Shown: piece by piece, positions 24,602-37,651 of the stretch
Numbering within the stretch: position 1 is the stretch's first letter
Layout of the letters: every line of letters begins with the position of its first letter
NCBI GenBank assembly: GCA_012295275.1
Contig: CM022675.1
Coordinates: forward strand, 5,616,952 to 5,662,888
DNA from: Chrysomallon squamiferum
Lineage: Eukaryota; Mollusca; Gastropoda; Neomphalida; Peltospiridae
Length of the DNA: 45,937 nucleotides
Direction of reading: 5' to 3'
Position numbers and translations under genes: made by a program
Notes under the pieces: model-generated
Told to the model about the DNA's origin: nothing
The model's database searches: none
The model's input: only the letters and a program-made list of their open reading frames with translations

Positions 24602-25254
24602 ATTTTTTGTTTATTTTTTTTTTTTTTTTTAAAATCTAAAATAAATAAGCTAATGATAATTTCCGACCGCATCTCCGTGTCTAGTAAAACCGCTGTGGGT
24701 GAGATGGTGAAATAACGTCTGCACGAAAAGTGTATCAATGTCGCATTCCTAATTTTGTAAACAAAGTAAATTGACGTACTTGCGGATCATTTGGATGTTT
24801 TAAAATATTTATCTGTTAATTACAGGATAAAAGTAAACAATGAGAAGTAATAGTTAAGTAGATATTTAACTTTTTTATTTTCAATATGTTAATGATATGT
24901 ACTATTTTTGTGTTAAAAGTAAAATGTTCTCTAATCCACAGACTCCATTGTCAGTCAACTCGGTGACCTTGTCTATGAGCAACAGTAGAGAGACAAAGCA
25001 GACTCTTGTGACCTATAATTAATATTACATGTAAATGCAGCAATATATTATAAATAATCAAACTGAATATGAAGAAATAAATTAAGTATTCCCTTACCTC
25101 GAAAATAGTAGCAATTAACTAACCAATTTCTGCTAGTTTTTTTATTTTAATTTGCGCTGCGACTGCCATCCAACAACTAGCCTCGGTTTTAATCGCGTGA
25201 TTCATAATCGCGCGTGAGTTCTAGAGATTATCACTTTGTAAACATACGTCACCG
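24602..25254. other. Gene-free stretch
   Basis: AT-rich sequence between repeat copies, with a slightly GC-richer patch at 24660-24730. No exon or RNA gene is supported. Confidence 0.4.
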
Positions 25255-25411
25255 TATCCAGTTAGTCCCGATTACGTTCATTAGCTGACATAATTATTTA
25301 TTTATTTAGTGCAATTCATGTCAAGATCAAAATGGTTTAGGTCTTTTAGACTTTTTAACAAATTTAATCATATTTTTTAAATAAAAATTATTATTGTTGT
25401 TGTTGTTGTTG

Positions 25412-25452
<41 letters not shown>

Positions 25453-25744
25453 TTTAGTAGTAGTAGTAGTATTGTTGTTGTTGTTGTTGTTGTTTTGTCC
25501 TTAATATTTTAACCAAGTTACGCCAAATAACAAACATCGCAAACGGCATTTTGCTAATTAAACATTTAGAATATAGTTTTCCCGTTCTGTTTTATATGTA
25601 TCAATGACTGTTACCTACATCTGATTCAGACGTGCACCATCCGTCCTCACATGTAAAAGCCTTATAACACAGTTATATATTTTTTCTATTTCGTTCCAGT
25701 AATTGCAATGTCGAATTACGCATATGCCATCCGCTTGATTTTAA

Positions 25745-25795
<51 letters not shown>

Positions 25796-25797
25796 AA
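25255..25797. repeat. Dispersed repeat with (AAT)n tail, copy 2
   Basis: Same element as 23173-23842. Its middle is interrupted by a compound GTT/ATT/AGT microsatellite (25388-25495) that copy 1 lacks. The last 190 bases are nearly identical between the copies. Confidence 0.8.
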
Positions 25798-26725
25798 TAA
25801 ATAAATGAAAATTAATAAGAAATTAAATGAAATATAATATATATTTAAAATGAATACCGACATTTAAAAAATAACAATGACATTTTTGAGTTACCTTTAA
25901 CTGTATCATTAAATAAGTTGATCCTTTTAAAACAGTATTCAAAATATTAAATTCAAATATAATAACATATAGACTTTCAACAAAAGCAGTGTTCTTTCCC
26001 TCAACTACTACACTGATCAGATGATTATGCCGAGCATTTCCGACCCCAGTATCATAGGTTGAAAAATTATTTTAAAACTCATCTTTCAAGGGCAAGTATC
26101 ATTTGCATTGTTGTTTGCCCGAAAAAAAATTAACTTGCCCAGTAAACAAATTTCTTTGTAAATACATGAATAAAGCATGTACATGCATAATATATATATA
26201 TATATATTACATTACTTCTATTTGAGTGTATTATAAATATTATATCATATTTAGTTACCAAAATTTAACATGTTGTATTTTACCATTTTAATATTTTTTT
26301 TTTCTGTCGCAAATTGAGTTTTACTAGCGACACGAAGCGATAATGGTAAAGCTGATATTTGGAACAATAAAACTAACATTAACGTCCGCAAAGGGTAAAA
26401 AACCCAACAAGAAACAAAAAGTGTACATCTAATTATCAGTATTCAATTTCAACAACGGCATTTGTCATATGTTATTTTTCGAACTCAAACCTCGTCACAA
26501 CCATTTTTTCAAATCACCCTTCTTATAGAATATAGTGCAAGTAAAGTTACAAATGGTGTTTGTGTGTTCCACGGTTTTTTTAGTTTTCTTAATGACAAAC
26601 TTTCGGGTGTAATACTAAAATATATTTATAATCGTCCACGTACTGTAACTGTAGTTGTAACTCATTCTTTCAGAGTCCGTGAAATTTACAAATATTTTAT
26701 AGGTAAAGTATAAATCGTTTTACAC

Positions 26726-27900
26726 TTGTCAGCCTCCTGTACTGAACTTATCAACCAGCAAATAGCTCAATCATCGGTTAAAAATGCAAGTATCTGTGCG
26801 GTTACCGAAGAGGCAGATGTTGAACGATCTGAATCCTGTATTGATAATGATAACAGCGGAACGGTTTCTATAGAGACAGATATGGAAGAATTTGAATCTT
26901 ATTCTGAAATGCTAAAACTGGCATTGATACTCCATCAGTTCCAACGTATGACGTTGCAGATATAGTCAAGATATAGAAAGATTGTTAAGAATAAGTGCTG
27001 ATGAAAAATTAAAATACATCGAAACACACTTTAAGCATGCATCAAATTACAAACGTTTTTGTGAACACACAGTGACGAAGGGACGCTGTAGCAATTCAAA
27101 GCATTAAAATGTCAGTCGTCGTGGCTAAAGCGATACACACGTTTGGTTTACAGTCTGTCAGATGCTGGTGGATATCGTAAATATTGCGTGTTATTTCCTC
27201 CAGAAAACTGAAGATTGGTGAATGCAGTTCTTGTTAATAGACCATTCACAAATCTCCAGAAAGCAAAAGGAAAACAAGGCATCCTTGATACACATAGGGA
27301 AATGGAATATCACAGTGAAGAATCAGAATTCAGAGTGGTTTGGCGATACCGAGCAACTTGTTCACAAACTAGGTGGAACATTTTCCAAACTTCGGACAAG
27401 TCAACGGCAAAGCTGCTGTTAGATTACTATAGAAGAAACTTAGCTGTTCAGTCTTTGGACCATTGACAGTATGAAATGGAGACATCTTCTGACACTGAAA
27501 CTATAACATACGCTAATATATTTGAACTTATACCATAATTATTGTTTTAAAAAGGCAACATATCTGATCTTTGTAATCAACTACTCTTTCGGCAAAACGA
27601 CTTACCCTCCAACTTATACAGAAATTAAATTTTCGATATCGCATAACTCCAAATGTGAAGTTCAGCCATCCAGTCTGATCGAATGTCTTCGTGTCTGCGA
27701 TCGAGAGGTGTTCACGATATTTATGAACTGCTGTGCATTGGCTGGGTGTCACCTGTGGGAACCTGTAAAGCAGAACGTTCTGTAGCAGAACTGACATGGA
27801 TAAAGACGTACACAAGAACTACCAGTTTTAATGCACGTGCACCATGACATTGAAATAGATGTATACAGTATAGCAGACATTTTCATTAAGAATGCAATAG
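26726..27900 (+). pseudogene. Relic of a hAT-type (ZMYM1-like/TTF finger) transposase
   Basis: Pieces in all three plus-strand frames line up, in order, with hAT transposases that carry a TTF/MYM-type finger. First comes P-T-Y-D-V-A-D-I-V (about 26946), then K-Y-I-E-T-H-F, then a finger-like stretch with Y-C-V-L-F-P-P (about 27184) and R-P-F-T-N-L-Q-K-A-K-G (about 27239). The C-terminal dimerisation motif A-E-R-S-V-A-E-L with I-K-T-Y-T-R-T-T follows (about 27768), then L-M-H-V-H-H-D-I-E-I-D in another frame (about 27828). Several frameshifts and stops mean it cannot make a working transposase, and most of the catalytic middle is absent. A 'cagtgttc' at 25987 resembles a hAT end, but no matching right end was found. 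Confidence 0.75.
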
Positions 27901-29108
27901 GCGGCTATTTTCCAGTAACATTCTTTTTGAGTAAACTACAAAACTCCAGACTATTTGTTAGGCCAGAAAATGTATGTGACAGTGGTGATATTTTTCGTTT
28001 GAATTTTTTCAAACATTTATATTAAACTTTATAGTCATAAGAATCCACTTCGTCAGTATATGTGTGCTATAAGTCTGATATTAAAACTTGTATTTTCATT
28101 CTTCGAGGATGGATTTTATCGTACAATCACCTATTTTGAACTGTTAAAGGTAAGTACATGTAATTATATTTAATCAAACATTGTAAAACTTATGTGTACA
28201 AATTAAAGCTACGTTCTGTAAAATATTTAAGTGTCTATGCAGTTACAAGAAACAGGTCGGTTCTGTCTCGAAGCTGCAACGCATTCACTTTCTGTTCTCA
28301 GTTTATCTACGTTCCAGACAAACGCTATATAGGCCATTTCAAACGATCAGATTGGTCCAGTCCGCCTTCCCTTTCCGCTTCCAACTTCCAATGGGGTCAC
28401 AACCCGGTGTCAGAGTCGGAATGAAGCTTCTGCAAAGAATTTGCTATCATCACAGTTAATGAGCGCACATACGACTTAAAAGATTGAGTCTAAAATCTTA
28501 CAGTATCAGACTGAACTACGCGCAGATAACTCTCATCAAGGGCGACAACTCCATTTTCAGGAGTTCTCTCCTCTCACGCCGACTGAATTAAAGAAGAACT
28601 GGAAGTCTTCCTATTACACGACATTATGTAAGGTCGGAAAGGTCATTTCCGCCAGTATTATTACTCAGTTGACGGCATGCATAAAATAAAATATAAGATA
28701 AATTTTATTGATGCATAATTATTAAAGAATAAATAAAATTAAAATACTTATCAATAATAGATATTGAATAATACATTATTCACAATTTTTGAATTTATAA
28801 ATAAAATGAAAATACTTTAATTAATAACAGTGAATGGTATAATTTATATCATTTATTACAATTCATTTTTCAAAATCACATTAAATTACAAGTAAATATA
28901 AAAATAATATATTACAATCAATAAAGATAATACAATAAAAATATGATAATTAAGTACATATCACCATTTAATAAAATATACGATCAAAATAAAAATAAAA
29001 CAAAAGTTAAATAATAAATAAATAAATAAATAAATAAGTATATAAAGAAATGTATATTATTTTAAACTATTTCATCAAGTCTTTTTACTTTTAAGTAATT
29101 CATTAAAT
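27901..29108. other. Gene-free stretch with one GC-richer patch
   Basis: The patch at 28240-28690 is richer in G and C and free of microsatellites. It holds only short open frames (the longest about 76 codons, 28194-28424) that resemble nothing I recognise. From 28690 onward the sequence is very AT-rich, with (AAAT)n near 29010-29035. Confidence 0.45.
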
Positions 29109-29448
29109 TTATTTCTTAATATTCAGACAACACTCTTTAATAATCTTTTCTGCTTCTTCTTTTCCAAAACTCCCCACTAAATATGTCTTACAAAAAGTAG
29201 TAGACTTGAATAATACATAAGGTACATACAATGCTCGTAAGCTCACTTTATTCTTTTCTTCTATTGGCTTATTTATATTCTTTACTAAATATAAATAATC
29301 ACTGGCCTTTTTATCATTACAAGGTAATGTTCTTTTATACATTCCCAATAAATGAGGGTCAGTTGATCCGAGAAAGATGTATTCGTGCCTCCTAAGTACA
29401 GACAAACCTTCCATAAGATCCTCACCATCTACTCTTTCAAAAGATAGA
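29109..29448 (-). CDS. Unrecognised reading frame, possibly a terminal exon or gene fragment
   Basis: On the minus strand, an acceptor-like 'atgtattcag' would open an exon at 29448. The frame then runs about 113 codons to a TAA at 29109-29111. The residues are varied and charged, with a Y-I-F-L-G-S-T-D-P-H-L-L-G-M-Y stretch and a C-terminal F-G-K-E-E-A-E-K-I-I-K-E-C-C. This is unlike the repeat artefacts common in this window, so it may be genuine coding sequence or a transposon relic. An internal ATG lies at 29414. An AATAAA overlaps the stop codon. I cannot assign a family, and no upstream exon was located. Confidence 0.35.
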
Positions 29449-30700
29449 CTGAATACATTGTTTCAGGCCAACAGATAATTTTTCATCTTTTAATAGTAAG
29501 ATCACTGAATTTCATCACTTTATAAAACCTATTTCATAGCACGTGCATGTGTGTGTACTCGGGACAACTCACCTTATCAGACGGACAGATGGAATACGAC
29601 TTCTTTCTCTTTTGCATTTTCTCTTTCGATCTATGAATGAAAGAAATTGTACTCACATCGTCCGGATAAGGTGGAAAACCAAAATCTTTTGCACGATGAA
29701 AGAATCGGAATATTGGAAAATGTGAAAACTTTTTTTTTTAACAAGAATTTTATTTTTATGGACATAAGGAAGGAAAAAGAATATATAATTTTGAAGGTAG
29801 ATGTATAACTGGCTTCGTCTCGATAAAAACTGAATGACTAAAACTTCTCAGAGGTGATTGGCTTGTTTCAACATTATTTATTACTGTTGTTTCCTTTTTC
29901 TGGTTTTTTTTCCAGTACAAATGCAGTGCTGACGTTGGTTTGACAATATTTGTAGAAGAAAATGCAGATCGCTATTATAAAAAAGGGAGATAATTAAAGT
30001 ACTGTATGTCTCACAGAGTTATCTTCACAAATGATATCTTATTTGTCCAAACTGCTAGGAAGTTTGTCAAGTAAGATTTTATTATCATTGTTGTTGTTTG
30101 TATTATTAATATTTCATTGTTGTTGTTGTTATTATCATTTTTATTATTATTATTATATACATTCTTAAAAACTATAAACACATGGGTATGTATATGAATA
30201 GTCAGATCAACACATTTTGGTAGTATAGTAAGACAGGAAACATACACACACACACAAACATCTTTATTTAAAATTCTTTATGATAAACATTCATATATAG
30301 TGTAATTATGCTCTGAAAAACAGTTGAAATGGAACTCTCCAGGTTTCCTTGAATCTGGAGTTACCTGCCCTGCTGACTCAGACGTCCCTCCACAGAAAGA
30401 GTTATCTCTGAGAGCCCCTTGTTGTGCATTTTCATTTTCACCAAATGTTTATGCAATAATATTTTACCTCGTTTTTGTATTTTTCGTACGTACATCATCT
30501 TGATGTATAGCTAGCTTTTAAAGCGTTTTACTTGTTTTTAATTTAATTTTATTTGAGTAGACATGTTTATTTTTAGACCCAGTATTTTAAAGATGTTATA
30601 TTAGTTATCATGTCAGAGAAAAACAGATCTCTAGAGTTAATTATTCTAATTTCTGGTGCTTATGTCTTCTGTGCATTGCTCTCAGTATTTCTTTGTTTCT
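29449..30700. other. Gene-free stretch
   Basis: AT-rich, with GTT/ATT patches near 30080-30160. No exon, RNA gene or repeat copy could be supported. Confidence 0.4.
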
Positions 30701-30705
30701 GTTTC

Positions 30706-30783
30706 TGTGTGTGTGTGTGTGTGTGTATGTCTGTGCATGTGTGTGTGTGTGTGTGAGTGTGTGTGTGAGAGAGAGAGAGAGAG

Positions 30784-30862
<79 letters not shown>
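30706..30862. repeat. (TG)n(GA)n(TA)n(GA)n compound microsatellite
   Basis: Four dinucleotide tracts follow each other without a spacer. The repetitive frames on both strands are artefacts. Confidence 0.95.
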
Positions 30863-30864
<2 letters not shown>

Positions 30865-31104
30865 ACAATGAGGTGTTTACTTTAACTGACTTTACTGCAA
30901 TACACTCTTTAGACATCAGTTTTGATAAAACTGTATTTGATTACTTACTGTTTTACTGTCTTCACATTAAACATTTTAAATATTGTAGATGCCTTATTCG
31001 GCATTTATTTTCAATAACATCATGAATACACGTTTATCTGTTAATGTGCACTGATTTACATTGTGCTGTTTTGATGATTTTGTTTTTAATACATAAATAC
31101 ATTA

Positions 31105-31117
31105 CGTGTGTGTGTGT

Positions 31118-31176
<59 letters not shown>

Positions 31177-31186
31177 GGCGTGTGTC
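31105..31186. repeat. (TG)n/(CG) microsatellite
   Basis: A TG tract with scattered CG units. Alternating purine-pyrimidine sequence of this kind is able to form Z-DNA. Confidence 0.9.
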
Positions 31187-32799
31187 TATGTCTTAATCCA
31201 ATAAGTGCCAACAGTACGCAACCATATCGTATATTTCTGCAGTGTTATCATTATTTATATGGTAAAAAATAAAATGATTGACTTTGCAGTTTTTCTTAAA
31301 GTGCTTTATGTATAAGTTCTACTTACGATTATAAACTGTTTTTGTACGCTAGATTTTGCATAGAAAGAATGTGACAGGGACAGAAAAACTGCAAATAATG
31401 AAGGATGGGAAAAAGAAAGAATGTTACTAATTTACTAAAATACTGTAGTATAAACGTTTTTCATCACGTGTATTATTTTCACATCATATCAATATGTTTG
31501 TTAGAAAATTCTATTTTATATGTATGTTCATTTTGAACTTATGAATTACTGGTGCTTTTTATAAATGTTTTTGAGCAATAGTAATGGGGGATATTTGCTT
31601 TTTATTCTCAAAATCTATATTTGAACTTACGAAATTGTTTTAATATCGTACACTGTATTAATGAAAATATGAATAGAAGAGGAACTTTTATCAATATTTT
31701 ATAGTATTTTTAAAACATCAAGCATTCTTTTGATGTTGGTTATCTTTCCAGTTTTTTTAAAGATGAATGGCTTTTTAAAGTCTTCGGTTTTTGCACATTT
31801 TTGTTCATTTAATTTTTTGTTTGTTTGTAAAGGAGTCAATGTGTTTCATTTCTTTCTCTTTTTGTTTAAATTTTATTTTTATGTCTACCTGTTTACCTAT
31901 ATTAGACTGACAGGTAGATTAATGTAAGTCACAGTAAATACAGAGTTCCTTTGTTTATGAAGAATTGTTCCTCCGTTTCATTTTTCCATTATACATTTTA
32001 TTATATTGGTCTGGATAGATTAATGTAAAGTGAACATAATTCCAGAGTTTCTTTTGTCTTCAAATGAAACATGGATTTACAAATATCTCACTTAATTTTT
32101 TTATTACATGTTTTAACATTTTGTGTATGTTTATGAGAAAGACAGTTGTGAAGGCATGTGTGTGTTTATTTTTATTTGTGTTCCGTATATTGTTACAAGT
32201 GTATATTTATATTTGTTTTTGTTGTCGTTATTCTGTGAGTATATGGCTGAAATGTTTTTTGAAATTGAAAATTTGACATGTTCCACATGAAGCTTGTTTT
32301 TTGTTTTTTTTTTTCTCGACATTACTCAGAGAACTACAGTAGCATTTTAGATCTTGTATTCTAATTTATTCAAGAATAGCGTGTTCAGTGTAGTTATCCT
32401 TTGTATTGAATAAATTATATATACCATGTAACACCAGTTTGTTTTCTGAGTCCTTTAACTGATAGCTGTTAAGTAGATGGAATTTTGTTGTTTTTCTTTT
32501 TCTTTTTTATCTTTTGATGTTATTTCTTAATTTCTGATTTATAAAATTATTTTAATTGTTCGTTTCTCTTTTTTCTTGTACTTATTTATTTAATTTCTCA
32601 TTATTGTTGTTGTTCTTATTTATTTATTGTTTTTATTTTATTGTTTTTATACTACTTATAAAAACCTACTCTGTTTACTTTGTTTTGTGCATTTAGAGCA
32701 AGATGCATGCTGATGATCAACAATCGATCTGATTTCATAACTCAACTATGGAAATCGCTAGGTTGAAAAGAAAAAAAATGTTTACATAATCAGAAATCT
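31187..32799. other. Gene-free stretch, partly duplicated
   Basis: 31670-31800 resembles 19510-19600 (shared 'gaacttttatgaatatttta'-like text), extending the relation between the regions at 19.5-22.9 kb and 31.7-33.8 kb. Otherwise it is T-rich with no supported exon. Confidence 0.5.
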
Positions 32800-33800
32800 A
32801 CATACTGATTCCTTCAGAATGACAGAGCAAAATGAAAACAACAGTTAAATGTTTACAAACAGTAGTTATTTGAGAACATGAATATGCCGAACCTAAATAT
32901 GTTATGATAAAGTTCAAGAGAAAAGTTTCATTGTAGCAGAAAGCATCTTCTGCAAGAGACTTCCAGTTTGGTTTGTTTTATATAAATTATTAGCTGCTGC
33001 TTGGAAAATCAATTTTTGAAAATGTTATTCCATTTCTTTAATAATGTATAAATAAAGACTTAAGTAAAAATATGCTAATAAGAAAAAAAAATACATGAAG
33101 ACTCAGATTAAAATATTTATTGTATTTAATAGTTAATAGTGTATAGAAAAATGATAATAGTAATAATGAAATCTACGTAATTTGTACATTTCTATATATA
33201 TATAATCTTTCTTTCTTTTTCTCTATGTGTATCTGTTTATCTATAACGCAATCCCCCTAAGAGGCATCTAATTAATATGTGTGTGTGTGTGTGTGTGTTT
33301 GTGTGTGTCAATTACTTTACAGTTGTCCACACTATTTCATATAATTGTGCAGCTAATATTACATGGTAGCCATAAATGAAAAGAAATTCAATTTAAAAAA
33401 ACCCACAAAAAATCAAAAAAAAAAGAAGAAAAGAAACACAACAAAACAATAACACCAAACATTAATTTAACAATAAAATAAAATAAATAAACAAATAATA
33501 ATAATCATCATCAACATCATAAAAGCAAAAATAGTTTCTCAATCAAAAACACTAAGCTGCGATTCCTTAAATGAAACGATTATAAATGCTATAATAAAAA
33601 CTTAAATCCTAGTTTATTTTTCATTTGATGACAAACTCATAAGAAATAGACTTTGTAATATTTTCTCTTTCATGATTGTGTAAATCAGTTTTTATTTATT
33701 TACTTCTGTGACTGCTAACCTATTAATTCTTATATATTACGTGAATTAAATTTTATAATAAAATTAACACATTTACTTTCTTGATACATTTGAAATAATT
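32800..33800. repeat. Duplicated non-coding block, copy B
   Basis: Collinear with 21640-22860 in the same orientation. It lacks the long CT tract of copy A. Confidence 0.75.
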
Positions 33801-34672
33801 ACTTAAATCAACAAATGTAAATAGTAACTAAATGAATACTAAATTATTGTTAGAAATAAAAGGATAGAAAACTAATTAAATAAATAAGCAAATTACTTTA
33901 GGAATAATCTACAAAATTACACCAAGGTAATAATAATAATAATGACAAACAGTTCTTGAAAATAAATAAACAAAATATATGCATCAAAATCAATAAGATA
34001 CACAAGTATTATAATGGAAAAATGCTGTTTAATTTAAAAAATTATATTTTAAGATCGGTATGTGATAAAACATCAGGAATAATGCAAATTTAATATGTCA
34101 TCAGCTGAAGTATTTTAACAGTGAAAACAACAACTGAACATAAAAATAAAAAATACGAGAAAATATTCAAGGAAAATGTAGTGGAAGCATATTTGTACAA
34201 ATATATTATAAATCAACAAAGTAGTAGTAGTGATAACAACAACAGCAAAAGATAAAAAAGCTTTTTTAAACAATACAACAAAAAGAAAAAACAAGTCTAA
34301 GTAATTAATAAAAGCTAATACCAAATCCTGTTCAAAAAAAAAAAAAAAAAAAAAAAAACAGTAAAAAAATTAAAAATGATATTAATGAAAATAATAAATT
34401 GGGTTAGGGCTAGAAAGTTTTTGCTTGTTTTCTTCTTAAAAAAATAAGTGTCTTCAATGTCAAAGTGTACTTTTAGTAAACACATTCGAGTTTCAACTGA
34501 AATATTTTAACAAAGTCAAAACAATTATTATTATACATAAAAACAATATATATTCAAGAGGAAAATATACTGGAATCATATCTGGATTAGATACATCATA
34601 AATCAACAATATAGTGTTAGTAGTAGTAGTAATAACAAAGAGAGAGATATGTTTTAAACATATCCATAAAAC

Positions 34673-34733
<61 letters not shown>

Positions 34734-37623
34734 CATAATAATAATAATGAAAAACATAAATAAAATGGCGTCATATATGTATCAAGAATTTTGTTTTCAC
34801 TTTTGAAGTGCACTTTCAGTAAAGACACTGAGTAAACAAAAAATTTAACAAAAAATAAGAAATTAGATAAAAACCAGTCAGTTAAAAAATGTACATATTT
34901 TTAAGACATAACTATCTGAAAACATTACATAAACAATAAAGCCAGATGAAACAGTTACAAATATTTCACAAGTCAATGTCTATCAGAATGAAGTACATAA
35001 TTAAGATAAACTTCATACCTCAGAAATTACAAACATAAATTAGTTTCCTTCACAACTACAGTTATATTCATTATTATCCACACCTGTTTCAAACAAAACT
35101 ATTTGAACATTTATTTTGGAATATTAATTTTCATTTGATTAAATAATCTGTCTCAAAATGGGAAGAAGAATTCAGTGAAATGTTATTCGAGACGGCAAAC
35201 TGAGTCAGTTGTCACTCATAAAATACAAAAGTAGCAACAGGAATATCACTTCTGTTTTAAGTATTCTCAGTTTTGTTAATGTATATAATATAAATTATCT
35301 AACACCTGCAATTAGTAATCGTCTCATACTAACAATCATCATTATTTATCTGAACAAAACTAAGAACAAAATATTATTATAATAATCTTGCCCCTTCTAT
35401 CAGGGATATCCCCGATATCCTGTTATCACTGAAAAGCCAGAAATATCTTGTTTGTTATTTTGTAGAAGTTGTTATCATATTAACAGTGATATCATGATCA
35501 ACGAAAGTAAATAATTTATAAAGATAAACAAAATGTCTTGTTGCCAAGATACAGATGATGGTGTGGCATATCCAGTATGTTGATTGGCGTATGAACTCTG
35601 TGCTAAGCTTTCTCGGTATTCTAAAGACAGCACCCCCTTTCACTAAACACATGCTTAAATAAGTAATTTTGTATTTCACTTTCATTTGCTAAATGATTTA
35701 TAGCAGTTTACAGTTAATAGTAAAGTAGTTTTTTGTTTGTTTGTTGTTGTTTTTTTTTTCAGTTCAGAAGAAATGTCTTTTAGATGTATTTGCTTTGTAT
35801 CCCTGTCCTATTGATAATCATCATTAATTATAGATGATTCTTTATATAAAGATCATTCTTTATGTAAACCAAATAAAGAAAAACACACTTTTAAAATTAT
35901 AATATTCTACCATATCCCAATTAGGATATCCCCAACATACTTCTGTTTTGAATCCTCATTTACAAGAACGTTTTTCATTATAGACATGGGACAAAGCCCA
36001 AGTGAATAGTTTGTTCTCAGATTCTGACGAAGGTAGTGATGAATATGGAGTTTCAATTCTTGCTGATTCAGATAACCAGAATGGGACTGACAAGATCAGT
36101 GATGATTACATTGATAGTGCTAGAAAAACACAATCGATTTATTAGAATCTCTAAAGGAATGAACTGTTTTTGTTGTCAAGGATCAGAGAATTGGAGAAAC
36201 TAGAAAAACGCATTCAAAATAAATGATGGAAAATCCCATTATGAGATTTTTGACCAAAATACCATTTATCATTTAAGATTGTGTATGGCTTCATTAACAT
36301 ATTATGAAAAGAATTCGATTATTTTGGGAAGTTCCTTTCTGATCAACAAAGGAGACTCCACAGTGGTGTAAAAAAACAACAACCAAAAAACAACACTCAA
36401 CCCATCCCCTAAAAAAAGCCCTGCATCTTGAGTATAAATGTAAGAAAATCATCGTACTGTTCATAAACTGATTTTAAATCCAGACTCCATTTTTGAGAAG
36501 AAATATTCTGATACTGGTCAAGAATTGGTGACCTTGCTTAATTTAAGACAGCTCCAACCAAAGAAATAATTATGTCACTAGGACTGGACAGGAAACACCA
36601 ACACTATTTGTATAAACACATCTAGAAGCAATGAATACAGCCCATCAAAAACCAGCAGACTGTGACGAATCGAGTAATAGTGATGAAAGAACAGACTTCT
36701 GTGAAGAGATATGGTAGTACAACGAAAAAAAAAGAATTTGAATGATAAAACACTCAAGTTATGACACCATTTTCATATTTCTTAACTTAGAAACATAAAA
36801 TTGAAATTCTGAATTTCTTTATTATTAATTATTAAAAAATCACATTTTGAGAATTTCAAAGAATTTTTATAATAATAATTTTTAAAAATAATAATACAAA
36901 TTAAATAAATCAATATAAAAATCACATTTATTTGTTGTTGTTGTTTTTAAATATCAAAACCTATTTCAGAGAATATTATTTTTCATAGAATTATTTCTGT
37001 ATTGCTTTATGATGAAATGTTTTCAGGAAAGAAAAATAACTGAATTTAAAAACATATATATAGTATTATTTTTTTTTTCAAAGAAATCTTTTTTCTTAAA
37101 CTTTATTTGAGTCCAGCTAAATCTAAATTAATTTGTTGAAATTATTTTTAAAATATAATTGTCAATATCACTGAAAACATTCAAAATAAAAATGTATATA
37201 ATTTTCTGATTTTACCAATGTACATTGTTTTATTTTTATAATGAAATGTGGATTCCAAAATGAATAGCATTACAAATAAAGAAGCAACTATTTAGCTTTC
37301 ACACTTTGTTCACATATCATTTGTGTGAAATTTTGGTGACTTTTAACAATAAACAAGTGATTGCTAACGACACACATCGCAAATGACACAACTTCTTTAA
37401 AGTCAATTTTCTCCAAGATGACTATACTCTCAAAGATGGATTCGGAACACATTTTTGTCAATTTTCGAGATGTCTTAGAAATTTTGGTCTTATTTTACAG
37501 ATGATGGTCTCAACAACATTTCTATCTAAAATCATTTTTCACATTTTGGAACGTCACCAATTTTCCTGTCACCAGTCAAATTACATTTGTCTCCATGCTG
37601 TAGTAAATATTATTAGTATTAGT
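33801..37623. other. Gene-free region downstream of gene 2
   Basis: Very AT-rich. It holds a poly-A run (34336-34359), an (AAT)n tract (34675-34748) and a weak Asp/Ser-rich open stretch near 36000-36140 that soon meets stop codons. I recognise no exon, RNA gene or transposase. Confidence 0.45.
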
Positions 37624-37629
37624 TTTATT
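37624..37629 (-). terminator. AATAAA polyadenylation signal of gene 2
   Basis: On the minus strand an AATAAA lies about 23 bases after the TAA stop. It would give a very short 3' untranslated region. Other AATAAA-like sites occur further on, so the used site is uncertain. Confidence 0.5.
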
Positions 37630-37651
37630 TATACAAAATACGTTTTATCAT

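Noticed and set aside
36000-36760. Possible piggyBac-like remnant (Asp/Ser-rich start near 36010)
   Set aside because: Only a short acidic stretch resembles such N-termini. No catalytic or Cys-rich motif follows, and stop codons are frequent.
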